From the IMG/VR virus record IMGVR_UViG_3300007514_000089, positions 1 to 20,225 of that record: a stretch of DNA of 20,225 bases, one strand, 5' to 3'. Shown piece by piece: positions 16,594 through 20,225 of the stretch. The notes beneath the pieces were generated by a model. That model was not told the DNA's origin and ran no database searches. It worked only from the letters and a program-made list of their open reading frames with translations. Source of the stretch: a virus. The position numbers and the translations under genes were made by a program. The number at the start of each line of letters is the position of its first letter. The first letter of the stretch is position 1.

Positions 16594-16746
16594 CTAGTCG
16601 CCGGTTCCGTCCGGTTCCGACTCCTGCTCGTTACAGTCTGTCGAATCAGATGAAGATTCGGTGTCTTTCTTTACGATTGCGTTACGGGCACGTAAGAGTT
16701 GCCCCCGTGTAAGCGTCGTGTCGTAGCCCGCTGGTGTCAGAGCCAT
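16594..16746 (-). CDS. Small acidic-tailed protein (50 aa)
   Basis: Not recognised and short enough to be missed. ATG 16746 follows GGAGG with a four-base gap and overlaps the stop of the upstream gene by 10 bases, the same style as its neighbours. The N-terminal half is basic and probably helical (RGQLLRARNAIVKKD); the C-terminal half is Ser/Asp/Glu-rich and disordered (TESSSDSTDCNEQESEPDGT). The strong ribosome site and coupling argue for a real gene. Small acidic phage proteins often bind host proteins, but nothing shows that here. Confidence 0.65.
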   Translation of the reverse strand: MALTPAGYDTTLTRGQLLRARNAIVKKDTESSSDSTDCNEQESEPDGTGD

Positions 16747-17165
16747 GTTTCCTCCATCTCGCCTTTCACGTAGGGGTCTTCCATGTCTGGTGGCCGTTCA
16801 GCCCAATCGCTGTACATGGTCTTCCAGACATCACTCAACGCATGCAACTGCTCGTCGGTGAGGGCCGCCTTAGCGCAGGCGTTCTTGAAGTTCGGATACC
16901 GTAGCGTTTCGTATGAGTAACGCTCTTGGTAGTGAACCCAGTCATCACGCAGTAGAACTATCCGGTAGGGATAGTCGTGATACGGAGTCGTCCAAATGGA
17001 ATCGTCTTCATAGTTGCCCGCGCATCCTTGACTATGCGGACCCTTGTTCATAAAGGCGACTAGCCGCTCCAGTGATTGCCGATCACGCCCACGCACAAGA
17101 ACCATTTCAGGATCTTCACGCAGCGATACAACGGAATAGAATCCGTGAGTAGTGAATACCCACAT
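16737..17165 (-). CDS. Conserved hypothetical protein (142 aa), MWVFT..GFYSVV type
   Basis: The opening MWVFTTHGFYSVVSL, a following VLVRGRDRQSLERLVAF, a central YPYRIVLLRDDW, then YPNFKNACAK and VWKTMYSDW match a widespread small protein found in bacteria and phages; no function is known to me. The layout looks like a single alpha/beta domain. ATG 17165 has AAGGAGGT three bases upstream. It lies 74 bases after the ParB-like gene, beyond a strong hairpin, so it may be read from its own promoter or by read-through; no clear promoter is visible. The last residues (MEDPYVKGEMEETWL) overlap the next small gene. Confidence 0.8.
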   Translation of the reverse strand: MWVFTTHGFYSVVSLREDPEMVLVRGRDRQSLERLVAFMNKGPHSQGCAGNYEDDSIWTTPYHDYPYRIVLLRDDWVHYQERYSYETLRYPNFKNACAKAALTDEQLHALSDVWKTMYSDWAERPPDMEDPYVKGEMEETWL

Positions 17166-17167
17166 AG

Positions 17168-17181
17168 TACCTCCTTGGGTA
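17168..17181 (-). promoter_or_regulatory. Ribosome site in hairpin loop, 142-aa protein gene
   Basis: In the mRNA sense: TACC, loop CAAGGA, GGTA. A 4-bp stem with most of the AAGGAGG Shine-Dalgarno in the loop, two bases before the ATG. Confidence 0.4.
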
Positions 17182-17188
17182 TAGGGCC

Positions 17189-17224
17189 GGGGCGGGGGTA
17201 ACGGGGAGTGAACACCCCCGCCCC
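17189..17224 (-). terminator. GC-rich hairpin after the ParB-like gene
   Basis: GGGGCGGGGGT (17189-17199) and ACCCCCGCCCC (17214-17224) form a perfect 11-bp stem with a 14-base loop, 16 bases past the ParB-like stop codon on the - strand. No T-run follows. It resembles the U-less terminators of GC-rich bacteria and may limit expression of the genes beyond it. Confidence 0.65.
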
Positions 17225-17239
17225 AGCGAACTGTTGTGT

Positions 17240-18121
17240 TTAGACCTCAACCTGCGGGAATGATTCCGCTGCCGGACCCACCGCCTTGAAGTGGATCTGC
17301 TTCGGGCACACTCCAGCGCAGTAAGCGTTGAAAGCCTTGATGTACATGGCGCCTGTCAGGCGAGCGTCCTTCACCCACGAATAGGTGCGACGAAGAGCAT
17401 CCTTACTGGCCTGCTCCCTCAACAACCAAGCCGGGTTGGAACGGGTCTGCGATGGGTCACAAATCTGCCCAGCAAACTCCGCACCCAACGCCGGACTGGC
17501 CTGAGCCGTCACGTAGAAGGCTGCGCCTGCTCCAGAAACGGACATCGAACAGATCGGTGCGATGCGCTTGGCCCAGCGTGCTGCACTCTCCAGCAAGAAC
17601 TGGTTCTCGCGGATAAAGTCCACCTGCTGAGCCGTAGTCAAACGCTTGATCGCTGCCGAATCGACGTTCATGTCGCCGGTCATCTGGTATGCCATGACCC
17701 GCCGTGCGATAGACGGCAGGTTCTTGATGTGCTTGAACTCGTGCGGCTCATCCGGGTTATCCGTAATGATCCGAAGAATGTCCGTGATCGTGCGCTTACG
17801 CCCAGTATCAACAGCCAGAATCGTCGCACGAAGAGGAACCCCTCGCACCAACGTAAACTGCTGGACAGTTTCGGATTCAATCACCGCTGACAGGCGATGC
17901 TGGCCGTCGGACAGACGCCCATGCTCGTCAAGGATGATCGGAACCCCGATGTTGTGCCACTCGCCATCCAACATTTCGCACGCATACCTAAGAACCAAAG
18001 TGTCGTTGATGGCCCGGTTAGGTGCTGAGTTGGCAAGCAACTTGCGGGCCTCAAGCGGCCCAATAAACTCCGTCGTACTGACGGGCGGGGCACCAATCCC
18101 GATAGGTGCGGTGTTACCCAT
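17240..18121 (-). CDS. ParB-like nuclease-fold phage protein (293 aa)
   Basis: The N-terminal part carries the ParB/Srx fold signature: NRAINDTLVLRYACEMLDGEW (about 36-55), then NIGVPIILDEHGRLSDGQHRLSAV (57-80), where DGQHR is the nucleotide-binding box, then VRGVPLRAT. The rest (about 110-293) is helical and not recognised. Proteins of this kind are frequent in actinobacteriophages and are annotated ParB-like; they bind or cut nucleotides or DNA, and the exact role is usually unknown. There is no DNA-binding helix-turn-helix next to the fold, and no ParA, so plasmid-type partition is unlikely. The start is ATG 18121, preceded by AGGAGG and four bases; a longer frame to 18172 lacks support. 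Confidence 0.83.
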   Translation of the reverse strand: MGNTAPIGIGAPPVSTTEFIGPLEARKLLANSAPNRAINDTLVLRYACEMLDGEWHNIGVPIILDEHGRLSDGQHRLSAVIESETVQQFTLVRGVPLRATILAVDTGRKRTITDILRIITDNPDEPHEFKHIKNLPSIARRVMAYQMTGDMNVDSAAIKRLTTAQQVDFIRENQFLLESAARWAKRIAPICSMSVSGAGAAFYVTAQASPALGAEFAGQICDPSQTRSNPAWLLREQASKDALRRTYSWVKDARLTGAMYIKAFNAYCAGVCPKQIHFKAVGPAAESFPQVEV

Positions 18122-18136
18122 ACTTCCTCCTGTATG
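18119..18136 (-). promoter_or_regulatory. Ribosome site in hairpin loop, ParB-like gene
   Basis: In the mRNA sense: CATAC, loop AGGAGGAA, GTATG. A perfect 5-bp stem with the whole Shine-Dalgarno in the 8-base loop and the ATG start codon in the 3' arm. Confidence 0.5.
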
Positions 18137-18184
18137 CGTAGAGAATGGTGTGCGTTGTTTGCGCAGACGCACCCCTGCGGGGCA

Positions 18185-18217
18185 GCCGGGGGGCTGGGAG
18201 GGGAGATCCCCCCCGGC
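18185..18217 (-). terminator. GC-rich hairpin after the DUF932 gene, with alternative pairings
   Basis: GCCGGGGGG (18185-18193) and CCCCCCGGC (18209-18217) form a perfect 9-bp stem, about 20 bases past the DUF932 stop. The same stretch can pair otherwise: CTGGG (18194-18198) with CCCAG (18219-18223), or GGGAGG (18196-18201) with CCTCCC (18225-18230). A smaller CCCC-TGC-GGGG hairpin lies at 18172-18182. The likely role is termination or attenuation before the ParB-like gene. Confidence 0.6.
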
Positions 18218-18234
18218 GCCCAGACCTCCCTATC

Positions 18235-19293
18235 CTAGAACGGTTCCTCGGACCCGACCAAAGCCAAGTCCATCAGGTACCGCTCTGCCGCATCAGCGAT
18301 GGGAGTCTTACCTTCAAGCGCTTTCGTCAACGCCCGCTGTGTAGCAGCCTCGGTTGACTTACCGCCCGTGTTGATCTGGTGCTGCTCCGCACCCTGAAAG
18401 GCGTTGTATGCGTTCCACATAGTCGCGCCTTCCTCAGAGTGCCACGCCCTGACGACCGCACCACGCTTGTTTTCCCATGAGGCCACCGTCTTGTGGTGAG
18501 AATCAGGCTCCGGCGTAGGGAACACGGTGCGCAGCATCTCTTGGAACATGCCGTCCGTGAACTCCTGATCGTTCAGAACCTGAGCCATCCGCCGAAGCGC
18601 TTGCCCCTGAGCCATCGACATCTCCACCACGCTCGCTCGCATGGACAGCAGGTTGTCATGGTTCCTCGTGGCACGCACCCCGACCAACTGGCCGATGTTC
18701 CCAAGCATGTTCTCACATGAGATACGTCGGCTGATCGGAATGATCTCCGTCTTCCACGTACCGTTCAGCGACATGCGAGTGTAGATGTACGGCTGGATCA
18801 GGTCACCACCGCCCAAATCGAACGGCTCGTCCAACACCTGCTCCACGACGATACGTTCACCGTTGCCGTACACACTGACACTCTCGCACGACTCGGGAAA
18901 CATCGAATCAAGCGTGTTGAACACATGCTTGTATCCGTCACGGTTCGGGTATCGGCCACTCATGTTGCCGACCACAGCGTTCGTGTCGGCACGAAGAATG
19001 TACTGGTCGGACGGGTCACCCTTGTACTGTCCACGCTCATACGTGGGGCACACGAAGTTACCTGTCTCCGGGTGGATGTACCCGGACGGCAGGTACGTCA
19101 GGTCGAAGTCTGCGCCAACGTGCGCAGCCACCTCCCTGACCGTGTTGCCGACCGGCACCCGCTCATCAGGCAGGACGATCTCATTCATCGGAACGAGCGG
19201 ACGCTCGGGACGGGCACCACCAAGGACAGCCTCTAGGCGTTGAATCCAGTTGTGCTCGTGTTCGCTTGTGTTATCTGTGGTTGTTCTACTCAT
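18235..19293 (-). CDS. DUF932 family protein (352 aa)
   Basis: It matches the DUF932 phage/plasmid family by layout: an N-terminal region with LPSGYIHPETGNFVCPTYE; a mid part ending RRISCENMLGNIGQLVGVRATRNHDN, like the family's conserved Arg/Cys/Asn segment; a helical stretch LLSMRASVVEMSMAQGQALRRM; and near the end EEGATMWNAYNAFQGAEQHQI, like the family's TAWDAYNAVTEYLDH region. Function is unknown; the family is common in phages and mobile elements and is expressed early in some. The start is ATG 19293, directly after a GGAGG-containing hairpin; the upstream ATG at 19314 and the frame to 19374 are less likely. The gene overlaps the membrane protein gene by 8 bases. Confidence 0.82.
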   Translation of the reverse strand: MSRTTTDNTSEHEHNWIQRLEAVLGGARPERPLVPMNEIVLPDERVPVGNTVREVAAHVGADFDLTYLPSGYIHPETGNFVCPTYERGQYKGDPSDQYILRADTNAVVGNMSGRYPNRDGYKHVFNTLDSMFPESCESVSVYGNGERIVVEQVLDEPFDLGGGDLIQPYIYTRMSLNGTWKTEIIPISRRISCENMLGNIGQLVGVRATRNHDNLLSMRASVVEMSMAQGQALRRMAQVLNDQEFTDGMFQEMLRTVFPTPEPDSHHKTVASWENKRGAVVRAWHSEEGATMWNAYNAFQGAEQHQINTGGKSTEAATQRALTKALEGKTPIADAAERYLMDLALVGSEEPF

Positions 19294-19498
19294 GCGCACC
19301 TCCTGCGCTTTCATTATCCGACTTGCTTGTGACAGACCGCAGCGCCCGCAACCACTCCGCATACGAGGCAGCACGCTTGTTTCTCCTGCGCGCTATCACC
19401 TCGTATACCGCTATGGTCACGACCACTCCGGCGATAAACCACGGCGCGGTCCCGAACCAGTCGGTCCACACCACGGCAGATTGGTCAGCCGTCGTCAC
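19286..19498 (-). CDS. Small single-helix membrane protein (70 aa)
   Basis: Not recognised. A GTG start at 19498 gives a short N-terminus (MTTADQSAVVWTDWFGT), one membrane helix (about 19-36, PWFIAGVVVTIAVYEVIA), then a basic RRRNKR and a polar tail. By the positive-inside rule the C-terminus should be in the cytoplasm. The ribosome site (GGTGGA) is weak, but the 14-base overlap with the upstream gene and 8-base overlap with DUF932 favour a coupled, real gene. Early phage membrane proteins of this type sometimes block superinfection; that is only a possibility here. Confidence 0.65.
   Translation of the reverse strand: MTTADQSAVVWTDWFGTAPWFIAGVVVTIAVYEVIARRRNKRAASYAEWLRALRSVTSKSDNESAGGAHE
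19294..19308 (-). promoter_or_regulatory. Ribosome site in hairpin loop, DUF932 gene
   Basis: In the mRNA sense: GCGCA, loop GGAGG, TGCGC, then ATG at once. A perfect 5-bp stem presents the core Shine-Dalgarno as the whole loop. Confidence 0.55.
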
Positions 19499-19946
19499 GG
19501 TTATCCACCGCAGCGGCACGATTGCCCAACACGAACAACGCATCCAACACGTTGTTCATCTTGTACTCCAGATCGGCCAGACGCTTCTGGACAGCCAAGT
19601 CCTCATCCACGTTTGCTACCGACCGTGAAACCACCACATCCGACGATGCCACGGCATGTTCGACCGCCTTCTCAAAGGCTCGGCCCGTTCCGCACGCTTC
19701 CCGCCCCTGCTGCTTCATGCTGGTGTAGTCGCTCAGCAGGTCAACGACCACGTTCTCCACGCTCTCGCCGGAACGACCGTGCGAGTCGATCATCTCTTCG
19801 ACCTCGCTGCACACCTCGTCCCATGCGTAGTCGCGGACCGCATCGCGGGCAGCCTCTTCGACGGCATCCGACACCAAGTCCCAGACGAGCGTATCGTCCA
19901 ACTCGATGTCTGCGTCTACTCCGTTTACCGTAATCTCATGGCTCAT
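19485..19946 (-). CDS. Acidic helical hypothetical protein (153 aa)
   Basis: Not recognised. ATG 19946 follows GGGAGG. The protein is strongly acidic in its first half (MSHEITVNGVDADIELDD, then DAVEEAARDAVRDYAWDE) and mostly helical; residues about 119-140 (VQKRLADLEYKMNNVLDALF) look like a short coiled coil that could make it oligomeric. A longer frame to 19988 would start in the hairpin arm without a ribosome site and is less likely. The start makes an ATGA overlap with a possible 33-residue leader ORF. Confidence 0.75.
   Translation of the reverse strand: MSHEITVNGVDADIELDDTLVWDLVSDAVEEAARDAVRDYAWDEVCSEVEEMIDSHGRSGESVENVVVDLLSDYTSMKQQGREACGTGRAFEKAVEHAVASSDVVVSRSVANVDEDLAVQKRLADLEYKMNNVLDALFVLGNRAAAVDNRDDG
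19498..19510 (-). promoter_or_regulatory. Weak ribosome site in hairpin loop, membrane protein gene
   Basis: In the mRNA sense: CGGT, loop GGATA, ACCG, where the last G is the first base of the GTG start. A 4-bp stem; weaker than the other sites of this type. Confidence 0.3.
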
Positions 19947-20044
19947 TGCTCGCACCTCCCGTGCGTAGGGTTCATTTGCTGTTTCCACTCTCTCTTTCTG
20001 AACTTCACTTCGTTCAGTTCAGAAAGAGAGAGGATCTCATGCAT
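19943..20044 (-). CDS. Possible 33-aa leader ORF across a hairpin
   Basis: ATG 20044 opens a 33-codon frame (begins MHEILSLSELNEVKF, ends GRCEQ) whose TGA overlaps the next start as ATGA. It has no clear ribosome site. Its codons run through both arms of the 17-bp hairpin, so ribosomes on it would melt the stem and deliver to the next gene. This may be chance. Confidence 0.3.
   Translation of the reverse strand: MHEILSLSELNEVKFRKREWKQQMNPTHGRCEQ
19951..19965 (-). promoter_or_regulatory. Ribosome site in hairpin loop, acidic helical protein gene
   Basis: In the mRNA sense: CGCAC, loop GGGAG, GTGCG, then AGCA and ATG. A perfect 5-bp stem with the Shine-Dalgarno as its loop. Confidence 0.5.
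19988..20032 (-). terminator. 17-bp perfect hairpin
   Basis: CTCTCTCTTTCTGAACT (19988-20004) and AGTTCAGAAAGAGAGAG (20016-20032) are exact complements around an 11-base loop. It lies between the partial gene at the right edge and the acidic helical protein gene. No T-run follows on the - strand. It is either a terminator/attenuator or an RNA-processing site; it is the longest uninterrupted stem in the window and less GC-rich than the others. Confidence 0.65.
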
Positions 20045-20072
20045 AAGGGTTCCGGTGCCGTTCGTACCGGGG

Positions 20073-20225
20073 CTACTCATCGGAGTCCCAGTTCTCCAAC
20101 ACGCCCAAGTGGTCACACTCAATCGCAAGGGCATAGTCATACGAAGGCGTCAAGTCGTCCCCCATGTCCGTCGGATCCCATACGAACTCGCACTCCACCG
20201 ACAGGTAACTGCCGAAGTCATGCGG
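20073..20225 (-). CDS. Partial acidic phage protein (C-terminal 50 aa; 5' end beyond window)
   Basis: On the - strand a frame enters from the right edge and stops with TAG at 20075-20073. The visible part includes GSYLSVECEFVWDP, SYDYALAIECDHLGV and the end LENWDSDE. It is acidic and aromatic, with no stop in 50 codons. No family recognised. The next ORF starts 28 bases beyond the stop. Confidence 0.6.
   Translation of the reverse strand, partial: PHDFGSYLSVECEFVWDPTDMGDDLTPSYDYALAIECDHLGVLENWDSDE

Noticed and set aside
17646-18344. 232-codon + strand ORF across the ParB-like gene, the gap and the DUF932 end
   Set aside because: It crosses two - strand gene ends and a hairpin, is Arg/Pro/Ser-rich and has no motif.
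19250-19933. 227-codon + strand ORF at the right end
   Set aside because: Arg/Pro/His-rich shadow of three overlapping - strand genes that have good starts and ribosome sites.
1-20225. tRNA genes, integrase or attachment sites
   Set aside because: No cloverleaf, tyrosine or serine recombinase, or duplicated core was noticed by eye; absence outside the window is not implied.

Overview
The window looks like part of a tailed double-stranded DNA phage (or prophage) genome, most plausibly of an actinobacterial host. The case rests on gene density, 1-56 base overlaps between neighbours, strong AGGAGG ribosome sites mixed with GTG starts, moderately high GC, an amidase endolysin beside an r1t-like holin, and a replication set of a type common in actinobacteriophages. 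No host gene, tRNA, integrase, transposase or CRISPR array was seen. The host assignment is inference.

Left part, + strand (1-11181), late genes: a glutamine-rich helical protein with 11-residue repeats, probably cut by the window edge; one giant ORF of 2855 codons (1389-9956), likely a virion or DNA-ejection protein, holding a kinase-like domain, an ADP-ribosyltransferase-like segment, a coiled coil and a conserved-looking C-terminal region; then a lysis cassette (N-acetylmuramoyl-L-alanine amidase, holin) and a 100-residue unknown protein.

Right part, - strand (11178-20225), probably early/middle genes read right to left. In transcription order: an acidic protein cut by the window edge, a possible 33-residue leader ORF across a 17-bp hairpin, an acidic helical protein, a one-helix membrane protein, a DUF932 protein, a ParB-like protein, a conserved hypothetical, a 50-residue acidic protein, a Cas4/RecB-like nuclease with an Fe-S cysteine set, an unknown protein, a RecA-fold (DnaB-like) helicase, a TOTE-like archaeo-eukaryotic primase, a RusA resolvase, a putative PD-(D/E)XK protein, a sigma region-4 protein and a DUF1599 protein. 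The nuclease, helicase, primase and resolvase form a replication-recombination set; no DNA polymerase is in the window. The sigma-like protein could switch transcription to the late genes.

The two transcription units meet tail to tail at 11178-11181, where the stop codons overlap inside a perfect 8-bp hairpin. The right-hand unit is rich in RNA structure: four strong intergenic hairpins and, at six starts, a ribosome site set in the loop of a small stem whose sequence differs from gene to gene. Every stretch over 300 bases is covered by a coding call. The most unusual items are the giant multidomain protein and the loop-presented ribosome sites.
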